Assembly (NCBI RefSeq): GCF_014204815.1
Contig: NZ_JACHMC010000001.1
Location: 124,001 to 188,000 of the forward strand
DNA: 64,000 nucleotides
Reading direction: 5' to 3'
From: Micrococcus flavus
GTDB lineage: Bacteria > Actinomycetota > Actinomycetes > Actinomycetales > Micrococcaceae
In this document: positions 1-7,855 of the stretch, piece by piece
Layout of the letters: each line of letters opens with the position of its first letter
How positions within the stretch are numbered: position 1 is the first letter of the stretch
The notes under the pieces: generated by a model
What the model saw: only the letters and a program-made list of their open reading frames with translations
Databases searched by the model: none
What the model was told of the DNA's origin: nothing
Program-made: the position numbers and the translations under genes

Positions 1-961
1 AGGTGATGATCGCGCGGGCCTCGGGCATCGCCTCGCGCAGCGCGATCAGGTTCGCGGCCTTCACGCGCATCCCCAGCCGGTGGCCGCGGTGCTCGGGCAG
101 CACGATGGTGTCCCACTGGTCGACGACGCCGCTCGTCCGGGAGCGCGGCGCGACGAGTTCATTGAGCCCGACGATCCGGCCGGTGCCGCGGTGGCGGACC
201 ACGGCGCGGAAGAGGCGCCCGGTCAGGAGGATCTGCTCCTCCCTGCGGCGGACGCGCTCCGCATCCCACGTCTGCTCCGCGACGGTCAGGTCCCCGGCGG
301 GCACGTCCGTGGACATGCGCGCCTTGAGGACGGCGAGGTCGGCGCGCAGGGACGCGTCGGCGTCGCCCTCCCAGGCGTGCACCTCGTAGTCCTCCGAGTG
401 CCGCTCGGCCTCGCCGAGGGCCTCGGCCGGGTCGACGGCGGGCGCGGCGACGTCGTACCGGCTCACCCGCTCGACCTGGCCGAGGGAGAACCCGTAGGAC
501 TGGGCGAGGCGCACCCCGGGGTGGTCGGCCGGGACCGTGCCGGCCCTGCTCGAGGGGGTGAGGACCCGTGCACCGGGAACGGGCGGCGGGGTCATGGGCC
601 AGGTCTCGAACCGGGTCTTGCCGGTGGTGTCCTGGACGAGCCTGTCGGCCAGTGCGCGGCCATGGCCCCGTCCGCGGTGCCGCGGGTGGACGTAGACGTT
701 GAGGGCGGCCGCGTCAGGGTCGTCGACGTGGTTGATCAGGACGCGGGCGTAGCCGACCGCCTCGCCGTCGACGTACGCCAGGTAGCGGCGCTGGGTGTAG
801 TCCGTCTCGGCGCGGGCCGCGATGAGGGTGTCCTCGGGGGAGTCGTCCCACTCGGTGGTGCCGAGCAGCTCGTGGTTGTACTCGTCTCCGAGGCGGCAGT
901 AGGCCCGCCAGTGGGGGTCGTCCGACGAGGCGGGCAGGGGGAACTCGATGATGTCAGGCAT
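1..961 (-). CDS. GNAT-family N-acetyltransferase with two GNAT domains (3' end outside window)
   Basis: The leftward frame opens at an ATG at 961 and runs off the left edge, giving about 320 visible residues. Two acetyl-CoA-binding GNAT loops are visible: one near residues 88-104 with RHRGRGHGRA, and one near residues 287-310 with EHRGHRLGMRVKAAN. This tandem layout occurs in actinobacterial GNAT proteins, including mycothiol synthase and many of unknown substrate. The N-terminal half contains a typical 'LNVYVHP' strand before the loop. The substrate cannot be told. The gene reads as chromosomal backbone, with high GC and no repeats, and marks the left border of the insertion-rich region. The C-terminus is missing only because the window ends. 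Confidence 0.85.
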   Translation of the reverse strand, partial: MPDIIEFPLPASSDDPHWRAYCRLGDEYNHELLGTTEWDDSPEDTLIAARAETDYTQRRYLAYVDGEAVGYARVLINHVDDPDAAALNVYVHPRHRGRGHGRALADRLVQDTTGKTRFETWPMTPPPVPGARVLTPSSRAGTVPADHPGVRLAQSYGFSLGQVERVSRYDVAAPAVDPAEALGEAERHSEDYEVHAWEGDADASLRADLAVLKARMSTDVPAGDLTVAEQTWDAERVRRREEQILLTGRLFRAVVRHRGTGRIVGLNELVAPRSRTSGVVDQWDTIVLPEHRGHRLGMRVKAANLIALREAMPEARAIIT

Positions 962-1131
962 GGGGTGATTGCTTTCTGCAGAAAGGGGTGGGCGCAGAGG
1001 CACCCGTCGAGCCGTGCTCGAGACGGGCGCGCGGGGAGGGCCGGTGGTGGGTCGTCGGACCCCCGGGGTCACTGCTGCTGCATCATGGGGTGAACTGTGT
1101 CACGACGCGGATCGGGGGGCAAGGGCCTTCG

Positions 1132-1156
1132 CTGTCGAGATGCAGCGCAGATTTCA
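1132..1156 (+). repeat. Dispersed 25-bp repeat, single copy
   Basis: The core CTGTCGAGATGCAGCG is followed by a GATTTCA-like end. Two related copies lie in inverted orientation at 20387-20442, at the opposite end of the insertion-rich region. Function unknown. Confidence 0.6.
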
Positions 1157-1354
1157 CCGGACGCGCGGGGAACTCTTGGCATATCGGGCGGGATCCGGTC
1201 GGGGTGACACTGGGTGTCCAGGTGGGCCCCCCGCGGGTCCCAGGGATCGCCCGAAACGTACGGGCGGCTGCGGCTCTGGCGGGTTGGTTGTGGCGAGTCA
1301 TGTGGCGGGCGGACAGGGCCGGAGGTGACGCACACGGCGCACGGCGCGACCCCT

Positions 1355-1373
1355 CGCCACAAACGACCGATTT
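1355..1373. repeat. 19-bp direct repeat, copy 1
   Basis: CGCCACAAACGACCGATTT occurs here and again identically at 7724-7742. It sits 30 bp upstream of the interrupted 86-aa gene. A looser relative lies near 3283-3301. Confidence 0.6.
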
Positions 1374-1445
1374 AGCCGAGCAGTACGAACGAAGGAAACC
1401 CCATGAGCGCCCACGATCCCCATCTGACTGTTGCGGAGCATATCG

Positions 1446-2921
1446 GGCTCTTCACCGTTGAGTGTGGTGTGTCATGTCTAACCCGCCGCCGATGAGGAGC
1501 ATCCGGAGGCGGTAGTTGTCCCGGTTGCGGAAGCCTCGGGCGATGCGTCGGTGGAGTTCGATGAGTCCATTGATGGCTTCAGTGCCGCCGTTGCTGGCGC
1601 CGTTGGTGTCGAAGTAGCCGAGGAACTCGCGGCGCCATCTGTTCAGGGTCTTGCCCAGCCGTGCGACCTCGGGGATCGGACACGAGGTGAAGGTGGCGAG
1701 GATCTTCTCGGCGACTGCTCGCCCGGCGGCATGAGTGCCCTGACGGTAGGCGGAGCGAACCTTCTGGGCGCACAACCACGCGATTTCGACCTCGATGTGT
1801 TGCTCGTGAGCGGCCCAGGCCGTCTCGAGCCGATCGCGTTGCCGATCGGTGAGATTCTCCGCGCCGGCGCGCAGGACGTTGCGGACCCGGTACAGCGGAT
1901 CGCTCTTGCGGCCGCGGTGGCCGTGGATCTGCTGCTGAACCCGCCGGCGGACATCATCGACGACAGTGGTGGCCAGCTTGACCACATGGAAGGCGTCCAG
2001 GACCGAGCGGGCGTCCTCGAGCTGGTCATCGATGGCGTTCTTGTACCCATGGAACGGGTCCAGGGTCGCCACCTCGATCCGGGCTCGGAAGGCGTCGCCG
2101 CGCTGGTCGAGCCAGTCCTTGTACACCCTGCCGGAACGGCCCGGCACCAGATCGAGCAACCGCGCCCTCGTGCGCCCGCCCTCGTCCCGGGTCAGGTCGA
2201 CCATCCCGGTCAGCTCTTTGGGGCCGCGCCCGCCGTGATGGATGGGTTTGGTCGAGACGTGATGCCAGACATGCTCGTCAACCCCGAGGATCGCGACGCC
2301 CTCGAAGCGGGATGGGTCCTCGTCAGCGGCCTGCAGCAGGGGTTGGATCGAGTCCCACACTGTGCGCCATCCTGTCCCGAGCTGACGGCGGATCCCGTTG
2401 ACGGAGGCGTGCTCTCGGCGGATCTGCTCGATCGCCCACCGGCACGCCCGGGTCGTCAGCACCGCTCGCGGTGCAGCGACCTTCTCGTCCTGCTCGATGA
2501 ACGAGCCGACCTCGCAGGCTGGATCTGGACACAGCCACCGGCGCTTGCGCCAGATGATCCGCACCGGTCGCCCGAACGCTGGCGCGTCGACCAGGCTGAC
2601 CTCGATCCGACCGTGACCACGGGCGATCACCCCGCAGGAGCGGCATCCCATCGGCTCCGGCGCGGACTCGACCGTCACCACCAGCCGGTCGTTGTCATCC
2701 CGTTCGGCGGTGAGCACATGCAGCCCGGGCAATCCGACCAGCAGATCGCAACACGTGCAGTAGTCGCCGCGCGCACGGCAGTACAACGTAGGCTCAGGCA
2801 TGGTCGAGGTCCTTGTGATCAGGAGAGGTCAGAGTCCTCTGATCATCGAGGGCCTCGGCGCTTTCGAGCCCTCACCCCAGGCCCCGGCGCGTCACACCCC
2901 CACACTCAACGGCGAAGAGCC
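1446..2921 (-). mobile_element. ISL3-family insertion sequence, copy 1 (1,476 bp)
   Basis: The ends are near-perfect 22-bp inverted repeats: GGCTCTTCACCGTTGAGTG on the left, and the complement of CAACGGCGAAGAGCC on the right, with one mismatch in 22. An 8-bp target duplication, GCATATCG, flanks the element, which is the size expected for ISL3. One transposase gene fills the element, and its stop codon lies inside the left inverted repeat. An almost identical copy occupies 9803-11278. The insertion splits the 86-aa gene at 1403-3147. Confidence 0.97.
1452..2801 (-). CDS. ISL3-family transposase
   Basis: The 449-aa protein has the N-terminal cysteine-rich zinc-binding region of ISL3 transposases (YCRARGDYCTCC, then GCRSCG and a later CPDPAC), followed by a helix-turn-helix region and a DDE domain. 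Acidic positions visible in the DDE domain include 'ILGVDEHVWH' and 'ATLDPFHGYKNAI', and the C-terminal 'SNGGTEAINGLIELHRRIARGF' matches the glutamate segment of the family. Full length for the family. It differs from the second copy (9809-11158) at residue 37, Asn here and His there. It should be active, since nothing is truncated. Confidence 0.95.
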   Translation of the reverse strand: MPEPTLYCRARGDYCTCCDLLVGLPGLHVLTAERDDNDRLVVTVESAPEPMGCRSCGVIARGHGRIEVSLVDAPAFGRPVRIIWRKRRWLCPDPACEVGSFIEQDEKVAAPRAVLTTRACRWAIEQIRREHASVNGIRRQLGTGWRTVWDSIQPLLQAADEDPSRFEGVAILGVDEHVWHHVSTKPIHHGGRGPKELTGMVDLTRDEGGRTRARLLDLVPGRSGRVYKDWLDQRGDAFRARIEVATLDPFHGYKNAIDDQLEDARSVLDAFHVVKLATTVVDDVRRRVQQQIHGHRGRKSDPLYRVRNVLRAGAENLTDRQRDRLETAWAAHEQHIEVEIAWLCAQKVRSAYRQGTHAAGRAVAEKILATFTSCPIPEVARLGKTLNRWRREFLGYFDTNGASNGGTEAINGLIELHRRIARGFRNRDNYRLRMLLIGGGLDMTHHTQR

Positions 2922-3336
2922 GCATATCGTCAGCCGTTCCACACCCGAAGAAGTCCGCACCGTGGTGCGCGTCCTGGACCGCTTGAGTGACGACGCGGGC
3001 GAGCAGGCGATGCACGGTGTGCTATTGGAAATCGGGGGCATTGGATACGCCCCCAGCGAGTCCGCGCGGAACTTGCGAGAGGTACTCACGCACGCGTCGC
3101 AGCTCGCCATTGCGCTGGACGATGCGCTAGACGCGACCGGCCACTAGCTACCGTCTGTGTCATCGGGACTGCTGGGTCCCACCGCTCGATGTCGCCGGGG
3201 ATCAGCCGTTAGGACGTGGCGATCAGCGGACGCCGCGTGCCGTGGAATCGCGGTGGCGCGAGTTTCGGCGAAAATTCTGTCCGCCGCAAACCACCGATTC
3301 CGTCCCGTGCCGCCTCGGGAAGCCGGGGTGGTTCGC

Positions 3337-4284
3337 TTATCGGGCTGTCGGGTTGGGAGCCATACGCTTCCAGAGCTGGGCGTGGCCCTCGGCGTCGGGA
3401 TGGACCCCGTCGGTGAACCGGTCCGTCCGACCTTCCAGGACGGGCCAGAGGTCTATGACGTCGCGGTGGGTCTGAGTGGCCCAGCAGATCAGCCGGTCAC
3501 GGTAGTTCGCGGCGTCCTGAGGGCGTACCTGCATGCTGAACTGCTCGGAGGCGCGCTTGACGTCGAGCCACACGGGCGTCAGGACGACGGGTCGGCGACC
3601 GACGCCCTCCAGCCGGGTGCACATCGCGTCCATCATCGTCACGAGCTCGGCAGGATGGGCGGGGCCGTGGTTGGCGGCCAGGTCGTTGATGCCGGCCGCG
3701 ATGACGACGGTGTCCACACGGCGCAGAGCAGTCTCAGCGTCGATGTGATGGGTGAGCTGTCGGAGAGTGAGGCCGGGGACGGCGAGATTCCATACCCGCC
3801 GCCCGTAGGTGTTGCCGTGCTGTCGTGTCAGTTGTCCGGCCCAGCCTCCGTCGGGGTCGTCAAGACCGAACGCGATCGAGTCGCCCACGACGGCGATGCG
3901 TTCAGCGGCGGTCAATGGGTCTGCGGCGACGTAGGCCCATGCCGTACCGGTGCGGGGTTCGTCCCCTGGACCGATCGTGGTGAGCTGCACCCGCCGGCGG
4001 ACGTAGGCGTCCACTTCGTAGGCGTCGGCGGCGGCCAGTTGCTCGGTGCTCAGGGTGAGCACGTGGCCCTGAACGGCCTCCTCCACCCGTCGGGCCAGGC
4101 CCCGGTGCTCAGCGGCGCCAGAGAGACGGATGACATCGGGGTCCGTGATGGGGACGTACACCAGGCCATGGCCGGGGAGGCCGGCAGGCTGGGAGGGCAC
4201 GGGTCCGCCGAAGAGAGCGTGTTGCACCTGCGGCTGGGTCAAGGTCCCGAAGGAGAAGAGCTGGGCCGGCTGAGTCTCAGGCAT
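3337..4284 (-). CDS. Fusion of a gamma-glutamylcyclotransferase-like domain and an SGNH/GDSL hydrolase
   Basis: The 315-aa protein starts at ATG 4284. Residues 9-120 resemble AIG2/gamma-glutamylcyclotransferase folds: FGTL at 12-15 matches the glycine-rich Y/F-GTL substrate loop, and ADAYE ending at Glu90 matches the usual acidic catalytic position, followed by YVRRRV. Residues 130-310 form an SGNH hydrolase: GDSIAFG with Ser136, GIND with Asn200, and DGVH with Asp292 and His295 as the catalytic dyad partners. SGNH enzymes cleave ester or acetyl groups. No signal peptide is seen, so it is probably cytoplasmic. The combined substrate is unknown. The gene stands alone between two insertion sequences. 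Confidence 0.8.
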   Translation of the reverse strand: MPETQPAQLFSFGTLTQPQVQHALFGGPVPSQPAGLPGHGLVYVPITDPDVIRLSGAAEHRGLARRVEEAVQGHVLTLSTEQLAAADAYEVDAYVRRRVQLTTIGPGDEPRTGTAWAYVAADPLTAAERIAVVGDSIAFGLDDPDGGWAGQLTRQHGNTYGRRVWNLAVPGLTLRQLTHHIDAETALRRVDTVVIAAGINDLAANHGPAHPAELVTMMDAMCTRLEGVGRRPVVLTPVWLDVKRASEQFSMQVRPQDAANYRDRLICWATQTHRDVIDLWPVLEGRTDRFTDGVHPDAEGHAQLWKRMAPNPTAR

Positions 4285-4541
4285 GGGGCGAGATTACCGG
4301 GGCTGAGATGTTCGCGAGTGAGGGTGAGAAGGGTAGATCCGCGCCCCTCCGATAGTCGTCCAGTCGGGTATACCCCTTTACACACCCCGTCCGCCCACGA
4401 GACCATCACGTCAGAGACGGTCCCAAACCGGTGTGGATGTGATGGCTTGGTGGCGGGTTTCTGTGATCGCTCAGTGGCGGTGCTGTCGCGCGTCAGACTT
4501 AGTGGCAGGGCCGTTATGTAGGTCCTGAAGGAGAGTCTGAC

Positions 4542-4859
4542 ATGGGTAGACCACCCTCGATTCCGGCGGAGAAGAAGACCCGGATAGTGCTGAGCGTGCT
4601 GGCCGGCGAGATGTCCATCGCCGAAGCGGCACGCAAGGAGAAAGTCAGTGAGCAGTCCATCGGACGGTGGAAGGCCGAGTTCCTGGAAGCCGGCAAGACC
4701 GCCCTGGTGGCCGGCAGGTCCGGACCATCCTCCCGAGAGGAACAGCTGGAGGCCGAGGTCGCCGAGCTGACCCAGGCCTTGGGCGAGGCACACCTGGAAG
4801 CCAGGGTGTGGAAGAAGTCCGCGGAGGGCCGGCTGGGCCCTTCGAGGACCTCGAGGTGA
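4542..4859 (+). CDS. IS3-family transposase OrfA
   Basis: The 105-aa protein starts at ATG 4542 after a GGAG ribosome site. Residues about 15-50 form the helix-turn-helix that binds the element ends (MSIAEAARKEKVSEQSIGRWK). A leucine/glutamate-rich helix follows (EEQLEAEVAELTQALGEAHLE), the usual OrfA dimerisation zipper. Its TGA stop overlaps the orfB GTG as GTGA. OrfB lies in the -1 frame, as in most IS3 elements, so an OrfAB fusion by frameshifting is possible. No classical A-rich slippery heptamer is visible. Confidence 0.92.
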   Translation: MGRPPSIPAEKKTRIVLSVLAGEMSIAEAARKEKVSEQSIGRWKAEFLEAGKTALVAGRSGPSSREEQLEAEVAELTQALGEAHLEARVWKKSAEGRLGPSRTSR

Positions 4860-5806
4860 TCCGCGTGGAAGCGGGCATGTCGACCGCGAGGTTCTGCCAG
4901 CTCTTCGACATGCCCGAGCGGACCTGGCGCCGCTGGCAGGCCAAGGCCCGCACCGGGACGGCGGTGAAGGGACCGTGGCCGCAACCGGGACGGCAGGCCG
5001 CCAGGGAACTGGTGGTCAAGCACGCGCTGGCCCATCCGGCGTGGGGGCATCGGAAGATCTGGGCAATGGTCCGCCACCACGGGCATGTGGTTTCCGAGGC
5101 GACCGTGCTGCGGATCCTGCGCGACGAGGGGCTGATTCTGCCCGCGCAGTACCAACGGGAGCGACGGAAGCTGGCCGAGCGGCGCAAGGCCGCGTTCGCC
5201 ACCAAGCCCTCAGGCCCGAACCAAGTCTGGCAGCTGGACTTCAGTGAGTTCGAGACCACCACCGGAGGGACCTGGCGGCTGGCCGGGTGCCGGGACTACT
5301 GGTCCAAGTACGAGCACCCCTTCCACGTTTCGCCCACCGGGAACCAGCACGACGCGATCGACGCGATCGAGTTGGCCCTGGCCGACTACGAGGCTATGTT
5401 CGGTCACCCGCTGGTCGAGGCCTGCCCGGTCGATCCCGAGACCGGTGAGCTGTTGGCCGTGGTGACCATCGTGACGGACAACGGCGGGCCGTTCCGGTCC
5501 TTCCGCTTCGAGTCCTTCATCGCCGCCCACCCCGAGCTACACCACGTGCGTACCCGAGTGAAGACCCCGGGGCAGAACGGGTCCCGTGAACGCGGCTTCG
5601 GCACGCTGAAGTACGAGCGGCTCTACCTGGACGAGATAGACGACGCGATCGTGCTCGCCGAGCGGGCCGAGGACTACCGGATCGAGTACAACGAGCTCCG
5701 GCCCCACGAGGCCGTCTCATGGAACCGGCCCAAGGAGGTGCACCTGGGCCTGGCCGACCCCACCACCCCGACATTCAAAACCAAGGAAATCCTGCCAACT
5801 ACTTGA
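4856..5806 (+). CDS. IS3-family transposase OrfB (integrase core)
   Basis: The chosen GTG start at 4856 overlaps the orfA stop and gives 316 aa. The HTH_21-type segment (AHPAWGHRKIWAMVRHHG) precedes an rve/DDE core: first Asp in WQLDFSEF, second in IVTDNGGPF, and Glu in the RERGFGTLKYERLY block. It catalyses cut-and-copy transposition of the element. Relative to copy 2 it has His for Asp in the RHHGHVV segment and His for Tyr in the GNQHDAID segment. Full length for the family. Confidence 0.92.
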   Translation: MIRVEAGMSTARFCQLFDMPERTWRRWQAKARTGTAVKGPWPQPGRQAARELVVKHALAHPAWGHRKIWAMVRHHGHVVSEATVLRILRDEGLILPAQYQRERRKLAERRKAAFATKPSGPNQVWQLDFSEFETTTGGTWRLAGCRDYWSKYEHPFHVSPTGNQHDAIDAIELALADYEAMFGHPLVEACPVDPETGELLAVVTIVTDNGGPFRSFRFESFIAAHPELHHVRTRVKTPGQNGSRERGFGTLKYERLYLDEIDDAIVLAERAEDYRIEYNELRPHEAVSWNRPKEVHLGLADPTTPTFKTKEILPTT

Positions 5807-5827
5807 CGCGGGACAGTGCAGGCGCGG

Positions 5828-6410
5828 TCAGGTGTCGGTCGTGGTGCGGCGCAGCTCGCGGTAGATGGTGGTGCGGGAGACGTTGAACAGCTCGGCCAGC
5901 TCGGCTTGGGTGTGCTCGCCGGCGGCGTGCAACGTCAGCAGGTGCTTGCGCTGAGAGGGCGAGAGCTTGGGCTTCTTGCCTTTGAGTTTGCCCTTGGATC
6001 TGGCGATGGCCATGCCTTCGCGGGTGCGCAGGCGGATGAGGTCCGCCTCAAACTCGGCCACCATGCCGAGCACGTTGAACAGCAACCGGCCGACGGCGTC
6101 GTTGGGGTCGTAGACGCTGCCTCCGAGACTGAGCGCCACTCCCTTGGTGGTGAGCTCGTCGGCGATGTCCCTCGCGTCCGGGAGCGAGCGGGCCAGCCGG
6201 TCGAGCTTGGTCACCACCAGGGTGTCGCCGTCCCGGGCCGCGGCCAGCGCTTCGCGCAGCCCGGGCCGGGCGCGGGTCGTTCCCGTCAGGCCGTGGTCGA
6301 AGTAGATGTCCTTGTTCTCGACTCCGAGGCGCTCGAGTGCTTCCCGTTGGGCGGAGAGGTCTTACTCGAGAGTCGAGACGCGCGCGTAGCCGACATGGGT
6401 ATCCCCATTG
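5828..6410 (-). pseudogene. Serine recombinase (resolvase/invertase family), nonsense-broken
   Basis: Read leftward, the frame contains the catalytic start HVGYARVSTLE, then TAA where family members have a Gln codon (CAA), and continues without further interruption as DLSAQREALERLGVE through the DNA-binding tail AELAELFNVSRTTIYRELR. The open part downstream of the stop (from 6217, 129 aa) lacks the catalytic serine of the YARVS motif. No ATG, GTG or TTG start is visible in frame just upstream of the motif either. Both features argue for a dead gene, unless the base at the TAA (near 6362) is a sequencing error. It borders the IS3 copy, 12 bp from its right end. Confidence 0.82.
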
Positions 6411-6439
6411 TTGCAGTTACCCTCCCCTCACCGCCCACG

Positions 6440-6516
6440 TCACCGTACGGGTCTTGCGTACATGACGATCCCTCACAAGACGTCGTCGAGGACTGAGCTC
6501 GCTTGACGTACGGTGA
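6440..6516. promoter_or_regulatory. Possible res-type recombination site beside the recombinase
   Basis: Inverted arms TCACCGTAC (6440-6448) and GTACGGTGA (6508-6516) lie just upstream of the broken serine recombinase, where resolvase binding sites usually sit. A further GTAC-containing segment (TTGCGTACATGACG) lies between them. The role is inferred from position and symmetry only; the arms could equally be part of the cmtR upstream region. Confidence 0.35.
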
Positions 6517-6554
6517 AGGATCCCCTTACGGGTATGCGATCTGGGCTGACGCCT

Positions 6555-6592
6555 GTGACCGAGTGTTCAGTGCGCGCTGTATAGTTCAGTCC
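6555..6592 (+). promoter_or_regulatory. cmtR-cadD promoter/operator, probably leaderless
   Basis: A -10-like TATAGT (6580-6585) ends 7 bp before the cmtR ATG at 6593, so transcription would start at or next to the start codon. Two TTCAGT repeats (within 6566-6571 and 6585-6590) bracket the -10 and could be the repressor site. A GTGACC at 6555-6560 is a weak -35 candidate. Confidence 0.5.
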
Positions 6593-6952
6593 ATGCTGAC
6601 TATTGCTTCGCGTCTCGACGTGATGAACCGCCTGGGTCGTGCACTGGCCGACCCCACTCGATCCCGGATCATCTTGACCCTGCTCGACCATCCCGCTTAC
6701 CCGGCGGAACTGGCCCGAGATCTGGACCTGACACGCCCGAACGTGTCCAACCACCTGGCATGCCTGCGCGATTGCGGGATCGTCGTCTCCGAGCCCGAGG
6801 GTCGTCGGACACGATATGAGATCGCCGATTCGCACCTGGCGCAGGCGCTGACGGCACTGGTCGATGCCACCCTGGCAGTGGACGAAGACGCCCCGTGCAT
6901 CGATCCCGCCTGCTCGCTTCCCGGATGCGACGCAGCTGGGGAGGGCGCATGA
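6593..6952 (+). CDS. cmtR: CmtR-type ArsR-family cadmium/lead repressor
   Basis: The 119-aa winged-helix protein matches CmtR of Mycobacterium tuberculosis, including all three metal ligands at the same numbering: Cys57 and Cys61 in the recognition helix (HLACLRDCG) and Cys102 in the C-terminal tail (DEDAPC). CmtR leaves its operator when Cd(II) or Pb(II) binds. ATG 6593 was chosen because it gives the family N-terminus; the frame is open further upstream but has no family match there. The stop overlaps the next gene as ATGA, so the repressor and the transporter are translationally coupled. An extra CxxxxC lies beyond the usual end. Confidence 0.93.
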   Translation: MLTIASRLDVMNRLGRALADPTRSRIILTLLDHPAYPAELARDLDLTRPNVSNHLACLRDCGIVVSEPEGRRTRYEIADSHLAQALTALVDATLAVDEDAPCIDPACSLPGCDAAGEGA

Positions 6953-7551
6953 TCCTCACCTCGGTCTTGCAGGCGATGGGCCTGTTCGCAGCGACCAACA
7001 TCGACGACATCATCGTGCTCTCCCTCTTCTTCGCGCGAGGGTCAGGCCAGCGCGGCACTACCGCCCGCATTCTGGCCGGCCAGTACCTCGGATTCGCCGG
7101 CATCCTCGGTGCCGCGGTCCTGGTGACCATCGGCGCCGGAGCATTCCTGCCCTCGGCAGCCATCCCGTACTTCGGTCTCATCCCTCTGGGCCTCGGCCTC
7201 TGGGCCGCATGGCAGGCCTGGCGCGGAGACGATGACGACGATGACGACGAGGCCAAGGTTGCCGGCAAGAAGGTCGGCGTGTGGACAGTCGCAGGCGTCA
7301 CCCTTGCCAACGGCGGCGACAACATCGGCGTCTACACCCCTGTCTTCCTCAGCGTGGAACCTCTCGCAGTAGTCGCCTACTGCATCGTCTTCCTCGCGCT
7401 CGTCGCGGTCCTGGTGGCCCTGGCAAAGTTCGTCGCCACCCGCCCCCCGATCGCCGAAGTGCTCGAACGCTGGGAGCACATCCTCTTCCCCATCGTTCTC
7501 ATCGGCCTCGGCATCGTGATCCTCGTCAGCGGCGGAGCCTTCGGACTCTGA
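6949..7551 (+). CDS. cadD: CadD-family cadmium resistance transporter
   Basis: The 200-aa integral membrane protein has about six hydrophobic helices. Family motifs are FAATNIDDIIVLSLFF near the N-terminus and TLANGGDNIGVYTPVF in the second half, which place acidic residues in the membrane for cation movement. A polyaspartate linker (seven Asp near residues 85-95) lies in the cytoplasmic loop. CadD exports or sequesters Cd(II). It overlaps cmtR by 4 bp (ATGA) and is surely controlled by it. Confidence 0.9.
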   Translation: MILTSVLQAMGLFAATNIDDIIVLSLFFARGSGQRGTTARILAGQYLGFAGILGAAVLVTIGAGAFLPSAAIPYFGLIPLGLGLWAAWQAWRGDDDDDDDEAKVAGKKVGVWTVAGVTLANGGDNIGVYTPVFLSVEPLAVVAYCIVFLALVAVLVALAKFVATRPPIAEVLERWEHILFPIVLIGLGIVILVSGGAFGL

Positions 7552-7723
7552 CGTAGCGGCAGCGATCCAAACGGCCCCGACCGGGCGCACCCCTCTCGGT
7601 TCAGACCGCGACACCTACCTGTAGCCAGTCCTGCGTGATCGCGGCAACAAGACCGTCACGGAGCGCTGCAAAAACCCCGCCACCAAGCGAACGAAGCCAC
7701 AGCCCCGTCGCATCCCGGACGCC

Positions 7724-7742
7724 CGCCACAAACGACCGATTT
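7724..7742. repeat. 19-bp direct repeat, copy 2
   Basis: Identical to 1355-1373 and in the same orientation. The two copies bracket the left cluster of insertion elements, including ISL3 copy 1, IS3 copy 1 and cadD. Confidence 0.6.
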
Positions 7743-7810
7743 TGTCGCCCTGGACAACAAGCGCCAGCGCTCCCCATGGGCAGGGGCCGACCCTGTGCTC
7801 CAACGAGAAC

Positions 7811-7842
7811 AGCGGGCCAGCCTCTGCAGAGGCTGGCCCGCT
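7811..7842. terminator. Bidirectional hairpin terminator
   Basis: A perfect 14-bp stem: AGCGGGCCAGCCTC, loop TGCA, then GAGGCTGGCCCGCT. It lies between cadD (rightward) and the small leftward gene ending at 7856, so it can end both transcripts. Confidence 0.8.
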
Positions 7843-7855
7843 GTTCAGCGTTGAG

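Larger units (their letters stand above)
962..1402. other. Intergenic region, 441 bp, no gene supported
   Basis: Frames open here on both strands, but they look like high-GC chance ORFs with no recognisable domain. The stretch holds the divergent or upstream region of the GNAT gene, one copy of a CTGTCGAGATGCA-type repeat (1132-1156), and a 19-bp sequence (1355-1373) that recurs exactly at 7724-7742. Confidence 0.5.
1403..3147 (+). pseudogene. Small unknown gene (86 aa) split by ISL3-family insertion
   Basis: ATG at 1403 follows an AAGGAA ribosome site. The frame is cut after codon 14 by the element at 1446-2921. Removing the element and one copy of the 8-bp duplication GCATATCG (1438-1445 and 2922-2929) restores one frame of 87 codons ending at the TAG at 3145-3147. 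The restored protein starts MSAHDPHLTVAEHIVSRS, is mostly helical and ends LDDALDATGH. No family is recognised; there is no signal peptide or membrane segment. The exact in-frame restoration shows that the ORF was intact before insertion, so the break is probably recent. Confidence 0.8.
4484..5815 (+). mobile_element. IS3-family insertion sequence, copy 1 (1,332 bp)
   Basis: The element begins TGTCGCGCGTCAGACTTAG and ends with the complement of TGTCCCGCGTCAAG, giving imperfect terminal inverted repeats of about 25 bp with the TG...CA ends typical of IS3. A 4-bp duplication GTGC flanks it (4480-4483 and 5816-5819). It encodes overlapping orfA and orfB. A near-identical inverted copy lies at 18480-19811; positions in the two copies sum to 24,295. 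Confidence 0.95.
7552..7855. other. Intergenic region of 304 bp between convergent genes
   Basis: No gene is supported. It holds copy 2 of the 19-bp repeat (7724-7742) and a strong hairpin (7811-7842). The segment 7640-7730, read leftward, resembles 4430-4485 (shared GCTTGGTGGCGGG and GTGGCGGT-like stretches), suggesting a duplicated remnant. Confidence 0.5.

Noticed and set aside
1551-2990. Rightward 479-codon frame opposite the ISL3 transposase, repeated at 9908-11299
   Set aside because: It duplicates only because the element is duplicated; the opposite strand encodes the transposase with family motifs.
4800-4860. Programmed -1 slippery heptamer in the IS3-family orfA/orfB overlap
   Set aside because: No A-rich heptamer is present; the GTGA overlap alone can explain orfB expression.
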